Of a DNA stretch of 64,000 bases, positions 51,898-61,276 are shown in pieces (position 1 is the stretch's first letter; each line of letters begins with the position of its first letter). This stretch comes from Halolamina litorea. GTDB lineage: Archaea; Halobacteriota; Halobacteria; Halobacteriales; Haloferacaceae. A model generated the notes under the pieces. It was given only the letters and a program-made list of their open reading frames with translations, was not told the DNA's origin and ran no database searches. Made by a program: the position numbers and the translations under genes. Where the stretch lies: the NCBI RefSeq assembly GCF_026616205.1, contig NZ_JANHGR010000001.1:868001-932000 (forward strand), read 5' to 3'.

Positions 51898-52661
51898 GAC
51901 TCCACCCGGTCGATCAGGAGCGGCCGATCCAGCCACCCGGATAGTCGCTCGTGGAGCCGGTTCCCCGCCGCCGCCTTCGCCCGGTGCCGGGCGCTCAACA
52001 GCCCGGTGAACATCGAGACGGTGTCGCTCACGGGGTCGACCGTCGACTCCGGTTTGTCCTCCCAGACTACCGGGACCTCGGCGATCTTCCCGCCGAGGGC
52101 GCCGGCGACGGCGAGCAGTTCGATGTCCCACGCGAAGCCCGGCTCGGTGAGGTGCCGGCGCACCCGCGCCCAGAAGTTCGCCGAGACCGCCTTCGCACCA
52201 CACTGGTAGTCGTGGAGGTCGGGCGTCAGCAGTTGGCGGGCGAGCCACGCGAAGCCGTCGCCGAGCAGTCGGCGCAGCGTCTTCTGGTGGGACTGGACCT
52301 CCGCCGCAGGGTGTCGACGGGAGCCGGCCGCGAGGTCGAACTCGCCGCTGGCGACGGGGTCGATCACGGCCGCCACCGAGTCAGCGGGCGTCGAGCCGTC
52401 GGCGTCGGCGAAGGCCAGCACGTCCGTCGAGAGGGCGTCGAACCCCTCGGTGATCGCGGCGCCCTTCCCGCGGCGACGGTCGGCGACGTGAACCGTCGCT
52501 GGGAGGTCGGCGAGCGCCTCGGCGTCGCCGGGGGCGGGGTCGTCGAGTTCGATCCGTAGCTCCGTCGGGTCCAGTCGCTCGTCGAGGGCGCGCACGTAGC
52601 GCGAAAGCCGGTCCACGTTCGGCTGGTAGGCGGGGACCACCACGCCGACGGAGCGAGCCAT
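51894..52661 (-). CDS. Glycosyltransferase family 2, polyprenyl-phosphate sugar synthase-like
   Basis: 255 residues. VGVVVPAYQPNVDRLSRYV opens the GT-A fold, RRRGKGAAITEGFDAL binds the nucleotide, and LAFADADGSTPADS is the DxD-type motif. The DPM1/GtrB-like features YQCGAKAVSANFW and FAWDIELLAVAG suggest it charges dolichol phosphate with a hexose. It is paired by overlap with GtrA, as in gtrA-gtrB systems. The sugar is unknown. Confidence 0.88.
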   Translation of the reverse strand: MARSVGVVVPAYQPNVDRLSRYVRALDERLDPTELRIELDDPAPGDAEALADLPATVHVADRRRGKGAAITEGFDALSTDVLAFADADGSTPADSVAAVIDPVASGEFDLAAGSRRHPAAEVQSHQKTLRRLLGDGFAWLARQLLTPDLHDYQCGAKAVSANFWARVRRHLTEPGFAWDIELLAVAGALGGKIAEVPVVWEDKPESTVDPVSDTVSMFTGLLSARHRAKAAAGNRLHERLSGWLDRPLLIDRVES

Positions 52662-52715
52662 ACGGCGAGGTTCCGCGCCGGTCGGGAAAAAGCGTCCGAA
52701 CTTACGCGACTCGGG

Positions 52716-55451
52716 TCAGGCCCACTGGCCGAGACCGGTCTGTTCCTGCCCGGACTTCACCTCGTCCCACGAGAGGCCGAGCGCCTCGATAACGCGCTCG
52801 ATCGGTCCCTTCAGCGTCTTGTCGAGCATCTTCGGCCAGTCGATCTCGAAGGCGTCGGGGACCTCCTCGGCGTACTCGAAGCAGATCACGTCGGGGTCGC
52901 GTTTGAACTCGCGGTAGAGCGGGTCGGTCTGGGGGTTGAACCCCTCCTCCTCTTCCATGTGCTGCCAGAACTCGGGGTGGACCTTCTTCAGGTAGAGCCG
53001 CTTGGGTTTCGAGCCCCGCTGGAAGTTCGTACCCAAGAGGAGGTTCGCGTACTTCGCCCCGCGGACCTGTGCGGTGTCGGTGTCGTAGGCGTCGAGGCGC
53101 TTCCCGATGCCGCCAGGGATGCCGACCTCCTCTAAGTCCGCGTCGCCCTCCTCGAAGGTCGTGATCTCCTCGTGGAGGTACTCCTTGACCTCGTCCAGTT
53201 CCTCCCCGCGGACGATCATGTCGATCACTTCCTTCTGGACGCGCTTGGTGACCGCCGCGATGTCCGAGCGCTTGTACTCGAAGCCGGTGATGTCGATGTC
53301 GTCGACGTCCTTGCCCTCCTTCCAGACGATGTGGCCAGCGTAGCGTTTCTTCTTGCCTGCTTGGAAGAACCGGCGGTAGAGCTTCTCGAACTCGATCTGG
53401 AAGCGGTGGCTGTCGGCGTTGAGTTCTTCGCGGGCGAAGTCGTCGTAGCGCTCGTTGATGTGCTCCTCGATGCCGAAGGACTGCTCGATGGCGTCTTCTT
53501 TCGAGGCGTCGGGACCCAGCGAAAGCATCACCGAGTCGGTGTCGCCGTAGGCCACCTCGTGGCCGAGCTCCTCGGCGGCGGTCTCGGTGAACTCGATCAC
53601 TTCCCGGCCCGTCGCCGTCACCGCGGCGGCCCCCTCGGTGTCGTAGAGGCGGAAGCGGTCCCACCCCGAGACGCCGTAGAGGCTGTTCATGATGACCTTC
53701 ACCCCGCCCTGCTGGCGGTCGTAGCGCTCGTAGGCCTCCGAGTCGGGCTCGTGTTCGTCACGCAGGGCCTTCTTCTCCTCGCGCTCGGTGAGGAGCTCGT
53801 CGATCATCTCGCGCATGATCCCGTCGGGCTCCTTCCGGAAGTGGGTCCCGTCGGGGGCGTGGTACGTCTCGCCGTCGTACTCGTCGGGGTCGACCTTCGT
53901 CTCGGGCGAGGAGTTGATCGTCGCCATCGACATCGGGTAGAGCGACTTCAGGTCGAGCACGGTGACGTTCTCCTTGACACCCGAGATGGGCTCGAAGACG
54001 GCGCCGCCCTCGAACTCCTCGGCGGCCTCCTGCTGACCCTTCGAGGGGAGCCCGAACTCGCCGTAGGCCTTGTGCAGGACGTACATGTCGACCGCGTCGC
54101 CGGCGGTCGGAGCGTCCTCTAACTTACAGCCGACGAACGAGCGTACCTCGTCCCAGAACGCCACGACGGACTGCTTGCGGTCGATTTCGACACAGAGCTC
54201 CACGTCACGGAGGTTGTACTCGAGTAGCTGTTCGGGGTCCTGCTCCCAGAGGTCGCCGATGTCGCCGGAGTAGTGTTCCTTCCCCACGTCGAGTTCGCGC
54301 TCGCCGATGGCGTCGAGACGGAACGACTCCAACTCCTTGATGACGATCTGTTTGTAGCCGTACAGCAGGTCGAACACCACGCGGCCCTTCACGTCCGGGC
54401 CGCCCCAGTCCGAGCGCCAGACCTCGTTCACCCGGGAGAGCCGGTCGATGTCGAGGTCGTACTCGCTGCCGTGGTCCACGACCTCCAGTCGGTCGAGCAC
54501 GTACGGCATGTCGAAGTCCTCGAAGTTCCAGCCCGTGAGCACGTCGGGGTCGGTGTCCTCGATGTAGGAGACGAACGCGTCGAGCATCGCGGCCTCCTCC
54601 TCGAAGGTCCGCACGTCGACGCTGCCGGAGTCGGCGATCGGCTCGTAGCCGTCGAGGTCCTCGGGTGCCGGAACCTCGGCGTCTGGGGCGTCGTAGAGCC
54701 AGACCACGTACTCGTCGTCGTAGGAGTCGTGGGAGGTGAGACAGACGATGGGCTCCTCGCCGTCCTCGGGGAAACCGTTGCGGTCGTCGACCTCGATGTC
54801 GAAGGTGTTGACGCGGAGGTCGGCCGCCGTCGGTGCGTCGACGGCGACGAGCTGTTCGTCGTCGTAGCGCACCTGGATCCGGCCGTCGTCGAGTCGGCGC
54901 TCGGGCACCTGCAGGCCGGCGCTCACGTCCTTGTCGATGAGGAAGCGGTTCGGGAACAGGATGTCCGCTTCGTAGTGCTCCTCGAAGTCGTCCCGCATCT
55001 GCCCGACGTCCCGTGGGGTTTGGCCGATGACCTTCGTCAGGGGCCGCCCACGGATCGACTCGAAGGGGTCGCCGTTCGGGTCCTCGGTCCGGGTGTCGAG
55101 GATCGCGTCGTACTCCTCGGTCAGCGCGCGGTCCGCGACGTTCTCGGTGGGGACGTAGAAGTACGGTTCGACCCCGAGCACGCGCACGTGTTCGGACTCG
55201 TTGTCGGCGGTCCGGCCGAACACGTGGATCACGGGGTACTCACCCGCGCCCGACCCTTCGATGGTGTAGTCCACCTGCGAGACCGTCATCTCCACGACCC
55301 CCTCGCTGTCGGGGAACCGCAGGTCCGCGGCGTCGACGACCTCGCTCACCGTCTGGCCGGCGTCGCCGGCGACGACGGCGGCCTCCTCGTCCGGTCGACC
55401 CCCGCCGCTCCCCCCGAAGTCGGCGAGACCCGACTGCTGACGCTCGCTCAT
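52716..55451 (-). CDS. polB: Family B DNA polymerase PolB (replicative/repair), no intein
   Basis: 911 residues. Exonuclease domain with Exo I NTFDIEVDDRNG (about 212-223) and Exo II LTGWNFEDFDMPYVLDRL; polymerase motifs A DLKSLYPMSMATIN (about 497-510), B KVIMNSLYGVSGWDRFRLYD split by turns, and C YGDTDSVMLS (about 632). All three motifs are contiguous, so no intein is present. The N-terminus carries QQSGLADFGG, possibly a PCNA-interacting (PIP-like) segment near residues 5-12, while GQEQTGLGQWA at the end contains the same QxGL core. A TTTTAACG TATA box lies 23-30 bases before the ATG. Confidence 0.97.
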   Translation of the reverse strand: MSERQQSGLADFGGSGGGRPDEEAAVVAGDAGQTVSEVVDAADLRFPDSEGVVEMTVSQVDYTIEGSGAGEYPVIHVFGRTADNESEHVRVLGVEPYFYVPTENVADRALTEEYDAILDTRTEDPNGDPFESIRGRPLTKVIGQTPRDVGQMRDDFEEHYEADILFPNRFLIDKDVSAGLQVPERRLDDGRIQVRYDDEQLVAVDAPTAADLRVNTFDIEVDDRNGFPEDGEEPIVCLTSHDSYDDEYVVWLYDAPDAEVPAPEDLDGYEPIADSGSVDVRTFEEEAAMLDAFVSYIEDTDPDVLTGWNFEDFDMPYVLDRLEVVDHGSEYDLDIDRLSRVNEVWRSDWGGPDVKGRVVFDLLYGYKQIVIKELESFRLDAIGERELDVGKEHYSGDIGDLWEQDPEQLLEYNLRDVELCVEIDRKQSVVAFWDEVRSFVGCKLEDAPTAGDAVDMYVLHKAYGEFGLPSKGQQEAAEEFEGGAVFEPISGVKENVTVLDLKSLYPMSMATINSSPETKVDPDEYDGETYHAPDGTHFRKEPDGIMREMIDELLTEREEKKALRDEHEPDSEAYERYDRQQGGVKVIMNSLYGVSGWDRFRLYDTEGAAAVTATGREVIEFTETAAEELGHEVAYGDTDSVMLSLGPDASKEDAIEQSFGIEEHINERYDDFAREELNADSHRFQIEFEKLYRRFFQAGKKKRYAGHIVWKEGKDVDDIDITGFEYKRSDIAAVTKRVQKEVIDMIVRGEELDEVKEYLHEEITTFEEGDADLEEVGIPGGIGKRLDAYDTDTAQVRGAKYANLLLGTNFQRGSKPKRLYLKKVHPEFWQHMEEEEGFNPQTDPLYREFKRDPDVICFEYAEEVPDAFEIDWPKMLDKTLKGPIERVIEALGLSWDEVKSGQEQTGLGQWA

Positions 55452-55473
55452 TACCGATGCTTTGCCGTGATCC

Positions 55474-55481
55474 GTTAAAAC
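55474..55481 (-). promoter_or_regulatory. TATA box of polB
   Basis: GTTTTAAC on the minus strand, 23-30 bases before the polB ATG at 55451. It excludes much longer in-frame starts. Confidence 0.55.
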
Positions 55482-55577
55482 GGCGGTGGTCCGCCCCGCC
55501 CCGTACTGTCGGCCGACCGAGCGACGGGTTCTCACACTGCCGAAAGGCATATCACCACTGGTTTGGTACAGTGTGAC

Positions 55578-55754
55578 ATGCCCGACGAGAGCGGCCTGAC
55601 GGAGGCGGCATCGGAGCGTCCCGGACCCGCAGACGACGGCTTCGAGACCGTCGAATCCTACGAAGTCGACGGTGGCGTCGTGCTCTACGACGCCGAGGCA
55701 CCGCTCGCGTGGATCCGGAGTGACGGCGCCGAGCGCTTGAACGATCACTGCTGA
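55578..55754 (+). CDS. Small haloarchaeal protein (DUF7331-like, 58 aa)
   Basis: 58 residues: acidic N-terminus then FETVESYEVDGGVVLYDAEA and PLAWIRSD. The YxxDGGVVxYDAExPxAWI pattern resembles small haloarchaeal proteins I recall as DUF7331. ATG at 55578; an in-frame upstream GTG (55563) adds five residues. Function unknown. Confidence 0.78.
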   Translation: MPDESGLTEAASERPGPADDGFETVESYEVDGGVVLYDAEAPLAWIRSDGAERLNDHC

Positions 55755-55799
55755 GCCGGACTGCGAACCCTTTTCCCGGTCGGTACGACAGAGTGAGAC

Positions 55800-56285
55800 G
55801 TGAGTGACGACGACCCGGTGGACGCGTTCGTCGAGGGCACCGTGGAGCCGTTCGGCGACGAGGACGACGAGCCACTGGGCCCGTCGGCCCCGAAGGCGCG
55901 GGACATGGAGGCCGAACTCCGCGAGCGGACCGGCGCCGACCCCGACTCGACGGAGGACCTCTCGGAGATCGACGGCGACACCGCGACCGCGTTCTGGGCA
56001 GCGGTGTTCTACGTCAACGTCGGCGTGCTCCTGCTCGCGGTCGGACCGATCCTCTACGTCGACCGTGGGAACGCGCTCGTCTCGCTGGCAGTCTTCGCCG
56101 CCGGCGCCGCGCTCGTCGGCCGTGCGTACATGGTCTACCGGAACTTCCGAGCCGAACGGGACGCGGAATCGGCGGACGAAGAGGACCCGGACGGGGAGAG
56201 GGACGCCGAGCAAAAGGATACTGTCGACGAAGCAGCCGAGGAAGACGCTACCGACGACGGGGCGACCGACACCGACGACCTCTGA
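55800..56285 (+). CDS. Two-helix membrane protein with acidic tails
   Basis: 161 residues, GTG start. Two membrane helices, AVFYVNVGVLLLAVGPILYV (about 69-88) and LVSLAVFAAGAALVGRAYMV (about 94-113), flanked by acidic N- and C-terminal tails (the latter EEDATDDGATDTDD). Family possibly DUF7322, from memory. 45 bases after the preceding small gene; likely the same transcript. Confidence 0.78.
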   Translation: MSDDDPVDAFVEGTVEPFGDEDDEPLGPSAPKARDMEAELRERTGADPDSTEDLSEIDGDTATAFWAAVFYVNVGVLLLAVGPILYVDRGNALVSLAVFAAGAALVGRAYMVYRNFRAERDAESADEEDPDGERDAEQKDTVDEAAEEDATDDGATDTDDL

Positions 56286-56326
56286 CCCCGGAAGCGTTTT
56301 GCGCGGCCCGCGCCTCCCCCGAAGCG

Positions 56327-56758
56327 ATGCGATCGGTCGAGACGCCCGACGGCGAACGCCACGTGTTGCTGTCGAGCACCGACGGGACGGCCCGCGTTCG
56401 TGACCCGGCTACCGGGGTCGAACGGACCGTCGACACCGCCGACGTGGAGTTGATCGAGGAGTCGCCACTCTCAATCGCCGCCGGGGGCGTTCCGTCGGCG
56501 GTGAGGCGAGCGATCACGGCCGTCCACGACGAGCGAACGCTGGGCGTGCTCGTGACACTCGTCGACGACGGCCCGACGGCGGTCGTCGACCTGCTGGGCT
56601 ACGCCGGACTGTGTGAGAGCGACTTCAACGGACTGTTCGGCGAACTCCGCGCGGCGGGGCTGGTGAGCGAGTGCCGCGTCGCCGGCGAACGGGGCTACGA
56701 GGCGACAGAGACGGCAGAAGAGGCGGTGGAACTGCTCCGGGGCGCCGGCGGCGATTAG
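56327..56758 (+). CDS. Predicted winged-helix-like haloarchaeal protein (DUF7346-like)
   Basis: 143 residues. The N-terminal part is a small beta domain ([17 protein letters not shown] ... VELIEESPL); the C-terminal half (about 60-140) is helical with [20 protein letters not shown] and [20 protein letters not shown], which reads like a winged helix with recognition helix and wing. Possible transcription regulator. Stop overlaps the rad50 stop by four bases (convergent). Confidence 0.8.
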   Translation: MRSVETPDGERHVLLSSTDGTARVRDPATGVERTVDTADVELIEESPLSIAAGGVPSAVRRAITAVHDERTLGVLVTLVDDGPTAVVDLLGYAGLCESDFNGLFGELRAAGLVSECRVAGERGYEATETAEEAVELLRGAGGD

Positions 56759-59448
56759 TCGTCGTTCTCCATCAGCGCTTCCGCCCTCGCGAGCGTCGCC
56801 GCGTCCTCCCGCCGGGCGGTCGAGCGGTTCGTCGTCGTGTCCTTCTCGACGGTCACCAGGTCGTCGGCGGCGTCGACCAGTTCGTCGTCGTGGCTCACGA
56901 TCAGGATCTGTCGTACGCCGAACCCCCGCATCTCCTCGACCAGATCCACCAGCCGTGAGACGTGGCCGGCGTCCAGGAACACCGTCGGCTCGTCGAGGAT
57001 CAGCGGCGGCGTCGGCGCGGCCCCTTCAATCCCCTCCGAGAGCAGCCGGTAGATCGCACAGCGCAGCGAGAGGTTGAACAGCGCGCGCTCGCCGCCGGAG
57101 AGTTGGTCGGGCGACAGGGGCGTGCCGTCCTTCTGGTAGACGGTGAGGTCGTACTCGCCGTCGAGTTCGATGTGGGAGTAGGCGTCGTTGCCGTAGGCGA
57201 GATCGAACGTCTCGTTCAGCATCCGTTCGAGACTCTCGACGTTTCGCTGGCGCAGTTCCGCCCGGAGGTCGCCGTAGGTCCGCTCCAACTCCTCGGTTTC
57301 CTCGTGGAGCGACTCCAGATCGGCGACGGTCTCTGCGAGGTCGGCGTGTTGCTCCCGGAGCGCTTCCAGTTCCTCGATCTCCTTTTCGACGCTCCCGATC
57401 CGGCCGGTGAGGTCGTCGCGCCGTTCCCCCAGCGAGTCGAGTTTCGCCTCGACCTTTTCGAGGTAGTCGACGGCGTTCTCACGTTGCGTCCGGGCAGCCT
57501 CGACGCGCTCGCGATCGAACTGCTCGCGGAGTTCCTCGCGGCGCTCGCGCAGGTCCTCCAGCCGGTCACGGCGCTCGGCGGCGAGTTCGCCCTTGCTCTC
57601 ACGTCGCTCACGGAGTCGTTCGATCTCGTCCTCGTCGTCGTCGATAGCTGCGAGCGCCTCGTCCACGTCGCCGAGTCGGTCGCGGCGCTCGTCGATAGTC
57701 TCCAGTTCGTCGTCGATCTCGGCGACCCGTTCGGCAGCCGTCTCGGCCGCCTCTGCGGCCGACTCGGCTGCCTCGTCGGCCGTCTCCGCCTCCGCTTCGA
57801 GGTCGTCGGCCTCCGCACGGAGGCGCTCGGCCTCGGCGCGGTTCGACTCGACGCTCCCCTCCAGTTCCTCGGCGCGCTCGTCGAGCATCTCCCGACGCTC
57901 GGCGAGGGACTCGGCGCGGCCCTCGGCGTCGGCGAGCGACTCGGCGTCCTCGATGTCGGCTTTCAGTTCCGCCTTCCGACCGTTGAGTCGGCCGAGTTCG
58001 GCGGAGAGTTCCTCGACGCGCTCGCGGTCGGCGTCCAGCGAGTCGACGTGCGGGGAGTCCTCGACTGGCTGCCCACACTCGGGGCAGTGGCCCGCTTCGA
58101 GTAGCTCTTCGACCTCTTCGACGCGGTCCCGTGCGGAGGCGAGCCTCCCGACCGTCTCCTCTATCTCGGCTTGGACGTCGTCGAGGTCCTCACGGAGCGA
58201 CGCGCGGTGGGACTCGGCCTTGCCCATCACCACGGGCGCGTCGGCGAAGCGGTCCTCGATCCCCTCGCGTTCGTCGGCGACGTCGTCGAGGTCCTCACGG
58301 AGGTCGTCGAGGTCGGCTTCGGCCGCGTCGGCCTCGGTTTCGAGTTCGTCGGCGCGCTCGCGCTTCTCGGCCGCCTGCTCGCGCAGTCGTTCGGCGTCGT
58401 CCCGACGGCTCTCCGTCTCGTTCTCGCGGTCGTTCACGCGGTCACGCTGCTCCTGGCGCTGCTCCCGTAGTTCGGCTTCGCGGTCGGAGAGTACTTCGCG
58501 TGCGTCGGCGACGGCCGCCTCCGTCGCAGCGTCGATGCCGGCGGCGTCGGCGAGGTCGGCGAGGTCGGCCTCGCGTTCGTCGATCCGCTCGCGGATCTCG
58601 GTGATCCGGTCGAGAAGCGTCTCGCGTTCACCCTCCGTCTCGCGGATGGCGGCTTCGAGCTCCTCGATCTCCTCGCCCAGTTCGTCGAGTTCCTGTTCGC
58701 GGTCCTCGGCCGCCTCGATGATCGACTCGGCCTCGTCGCGGCTCTCGCGAGCCTCCTCGCGGTTCCCCTCGAAGCGCTCGATCTCCCCGTCGAGTTCCGA
58801 CAGGTCGCTTTGTAGCCCGTTGAGCCGTTCGTGGAGGTCCTTCGCCTCCTTCTCGTCGATCTGGTCGTCGAGTTGGTCCAACCGGCCGCGTTTGTTGTCG
58901 AGTACGTCCTCGACGCCGAGCCGGGCGTCGCCGGCGCGCTCGCGGTACTCCTCCAGCTTCCCCAACTGGAGCAGGTCGTCGATCATCTCACGGCGCTCCC
59001 GCGGCGTGGCGTTGATGAGGCGGTTGACCTCGCCCTGTCGGATGTACGCACAGTTGCGGAACGCGTCGCTGTCCATCCGGAGCAGGTCGTCGCCGACGAA
59101 CTCGCGCACGTCGCGGGCGCCCTCGATGGTCGTCTCGGGGCCCTCCAGCACGCAGGTCCGGGTCGAGACCGACCCCCCCGACCGGCGGAGTTCGCGGGTG
59201 ATCCGGTAGGAATCGCCGGCGTGGGTGAACCACAGTTCCACGTCGGTCTCGTCGGCGCCGGTGGTGACGGCGTCGTCGAGCGTGCCGTCGAGGGCCTTCG
59301 AGCCGTAGAGCGCGAAGAAGCAGGCCTCGAGCAGCGAGGACTTTCCGGAGCCGTTCAGCCCGTGAATGACCGTGACGCCGTCCTCGAAGCGCAGGTCGGT
59401 GTCCGCGTAGGGCTTGAAGTTCCGGAGCCGCAGGCGGTCGAACTTCAC
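56755..59448 (-). CDS. rad50: DNA double-strand break repair ATPase Rad50
   Basis: 897 residues. Walker A in [20 protein letters not shown] (about 30-48), Q-loop in [16 protein letters not shown], long coiled coil (about 180-730) with the zinc hook [14 protein letters not shown] (about 453-466), ABC signature [20 protein letters not shown] and Walker B/D-loop [16 protein letters not shown]. Forms the Mre11-Rad50 complex for end processing. It overlaps mre11 by four bases. Full length and intact. Confidence 0.96.
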   Translation of the reverse strand: MKFDRLRLRNFKPYADTDLRFEDGVTVIHGLNGSGKSSLLEACFFALYGSKALDGTLDDAVTTGADETDVELWFTHAGDSYRITRELRRSGGSVSTRTCVLEGPETTIEGARDVREFVGDDLLRMDSDAFRNCAYIRQGEVNRLINATPRERREMIDDLLQLGKLEEYRERAGDARLGVEDVLDNKRGRLDQLDDQIDEKEAKDLHERLNGLQSDLSELDGEIERFEGNREEARESRDEAESIIEAAEDREQELDELGEEIEELEAAIRETEGERETLLDRITEIRERIDEREADLADLADAAGIDAATEAAVADAREVLSDREAELREQRQEQRDRVNDRENETESRRDDAERLREQAAEKRERADELETEADAAEADLDDLREDLDDVADEREGIEDRFADAPVVMGKAESHRASLREDLDDVQAEIEETVGRLASARDRVEEVEELLEAGHCPECGQPVEDSPHVDSLDADRERVEELSAELGRLNGRKAELKADIEDAESLADAEGRAESLAERREMLDERAEELEGSVESNRAEAERLRAEADDLEAEAETADEAAESAAEAAETAAERVAEIDDELETIDERRDRLGDVDEALAAIDDDEDEIERLRERRESKGELAAERRDRLEDLRERREELREQFDRERVEAARTQRENAVDYLEKVEAKLDSLGERRDDLTGRIGSVEKEIEELEALREQHADLAETVADLESLHEETEELERTYGDLRAELRQRNVESLERMLNETFDLAYGNDAYSHIELDGEYDLTVYQKDGTPLSPDQLSGGERALFNLSLRCAIYRLLSEGIEGAAPTPPLILDEPTVFLDAGHVSRLVDLVEEMRGFGVRQILIVSHDDELVDAADDLVTVEKDTTTNRSTARREDAATLARAEALMENDD

Positions 59449-60743
59449 AGGTACTCCTCCATTGTTCCCTGCCCGTCGCCGTCGGGGTCGGGCTCACTCT
59501 CCGAAGCAGCCCCCGAGGCGTCGGTGGTCGCGGTCGCCGCGGCAGCGTCGGCGGCCGTCGGTTCGTCGCTCCCGGCGGTTTCGTCCTCGTCGGCCGGCCC
59601 CTCGGCTGACGGGTTCTCGCCCTCCCCGTCGTCGGCCCGGTCGAACGCCGCGGGCTCCTCGCCGAGCAGTTCTGTCACGCGGTTCTTCACCTCGTCCCGG
59701 ACGTTCGAGTCCGAGACCTTGCTCTCCCGGACCGTCTCGTCGATGTCACGGGCCGCCGACGAGAGGCCGAGGTCGGCGACCCGATCGGTGACGGCCTCGT
59801 CGGGGTCGGCGAAGCTGACGCCGATTTCGGCGGCGTCCTCGATCTCCCGCCGGTCGGTGACACGGACCAGCAGGGCGCCCTCCTCGGCGCCGGCCTCTTC
59901 GACGGCCGCGGGGGTGACTGGCTCGCCCTCGCCGGTGATCTCGACGATGCAGACCGCGTCGGTCAGGTCGTGCTGCCGGACCTGCTCGCGAACGCGTTCG
60001 ACGCCCTCACCCTCGGCGAGGTCGACCGAGACGAACGCGAAGGGCCGGGTATCGAGGCTCCGTCGGCGGATGTCGACCTCGCCGTCGAAGGTGACGAGGT
60101 TGTAGCCGCGGGCCTCCTCCTCGCTCGCGCTCGCGCGCTCGGTCGACCCGCAGTAGGTCACCCACGTTCCCGAAACCTCCGCGGTGTCGGGCTTGTGGTT
60201 GTCCCCGAGCAGCATGGCGTCGAACTCGACGCTGGCTTCGGAGAGCACCGTCTCGCTGTCCCACTCCCCGAACTCGAAGGGGGTGAACAGGCCGTGGGAG
60301 ACCAGCGCCGCGTACTCGGCCTCGTGGTCGGCGAACTCGTAGTCGAGGTCGGGGCGTCGGGCCTCGGGCACCCAGTCCAGCCCGTAGAACGCGGTGTCGC
60401 CGACGACCGTTGGGGTCTCGTCGAGTCGCGTCGCCAGCCCGGTTCCCTCGAACAGGTCCAGCCACTCGCCGGTCCGGGTCGCCTCGTGGTTGCCGACGAC
60501 CGCGAGGAACGGGATGTCGGCGTCGTCGAGTCGGCGCAGCGCCGACAGCACGCCCATCAGGTCCGGCAGTTCGGGACGGCGGTCGTGGAACAGGTCGCCG
60601 GCGTGGACCACCGCGTCGACGCCCGCCTCGATCGCGTCGTCGACGACGGCGTCGAACGCCCGGCGGAAGTCCGCCCGGCGCTCCGGGGAGTGGTACTGCT
60701 GGTAGCCCACGTGGGTGTCGCCCGTATGTATCACCCGAGTCAT
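59445..60743 (-). CDS. mre11: DNA double-strand break repair nuclease Mre11
   Basis: 432 residues. Metallophosphoesterase motifs: [56 protein letters not shown] and [17 protein letters not shown] capping domain follows (about 200-300), then an acidic tail (350-432) rich in Glu/Asp/Ala that is typical of haloarchaeal versions. Provides endo- and exonuclease activity to the complex with Rad50. It starts three bases after the stop of the small upstream gene. Confidence 0.96.
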   Translation of the reverse strand: MTRVIHTGDTHVGYQQYHSPERRADFRRAFDAVVDDAIEAGVDAVVHAGDLFHDRRPELPDLMGVLSALRRLDDADIPFLAVVGNHEATRTGEWLDLFEGTGLATRLDETPTVVGDTAFYGLDWVPEARRPDLDYEFADHEAEYAALVSHGLFTPFEFGEWDSETVLSEASVEFDAMLLGDNHKPDTAEVSGTWVTYCGSTERASASEEEARGYNLVTFDGEVDIRRRSLDTRPFAFVSVDLAEGEGVERVREQVRQHDLTDAVCIVEITGEGEPVTPAAVEEAGAEEGALLVRVTDRREIEDAAEIGVSFADPDEAVTDRVADLGLSSAARDIDETVRESKVSDSNVRDEVKNRVTELLGEEPAAFDRADDGEGENPSAEGPADEDETAGSDEPTAADAAAATATTDASGAASESEPDPDGDGQGTMEEYL

Positions 60744-60746
60744 CTG

Positions 60747-61250
60747 TCACTCGGTATGTTCCCTCCCCGGAAGAGCGTTGTGCGAGCGCGGTGGAAGTGG
60801 TTCGTCCCCGACCGTCTCCCCCTTGGCGTCGTCGGCGCCCGCCGCCGCTCTGAGGGTTGAGAGGTCCGAGAGCACCGCGGTTCCGCGCTCCACGATGGTC
60901 TCTTCGCCCGCCCGGTCGGCGGTTCGGATCGCTCGCCGCAGTCGACGTTCGCCCCCGGCATCGACGAACGCCGCCGTATGGGTCACTCGATCCATCGCTG
61001 TCTCGGCTTCCGTGACGGTTCGCTCCAGATCAATCTCAGGGTCGGTGGGGTGTCCGTCGGTGAGGTCGTCAGCGCCGTTCGCGGGCACGCCCTTGGCGAG
61101 CCGTCCCAGCGCCCGTGCGACTGCGTTCGGGTCGGTCACCGCGGGAGTGGGCCCGTCATCCCCCTTGAGAATTCGGTCGAAACACCAGAGAGCGGCGCCC
61201 TGTCGGCCGTTCCGGGCGGCGGCCGATTCCGTCGCGACCCGAAGCCTCAT
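60747..61250 (-). CDS. Conserved haloarchaeal protein upstream of mre11 (DUF7118-like)
   Basis: 167 residues, start ATG at 61250. Includes SAAARNGRQGAALWCFDRIL, then GRLAKGVPANGADDL, ERTVTEAETAMDRVTHTAAF and RAIRTADRAGEETIVERGT. Helical, no catalytic motif. Only three bases separate it from mre11, so it belongs to the mre11-rad50 transcript and may be an accessory protein. The DUF number is uncertain. Confidence 0.78.
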   Translation of the reverse strand: MRLRVATESAAARNGRQGAALWCFDRILKGDDGPTPAVTDPNAVARALGRLAKGVPANGADDLTDGHPTDPEIDLERTVTEAETAMDRVTHTAAFVDAGGERRLRRAIRTADRAGEETIVERGTAVLSDLSTLRAAAGADDAKGETVGDEPLPPRSHNALPGREHTE

Positions 61251-61276
61251 AAGAGTCAGCCGCCTACGGTCCGGCA

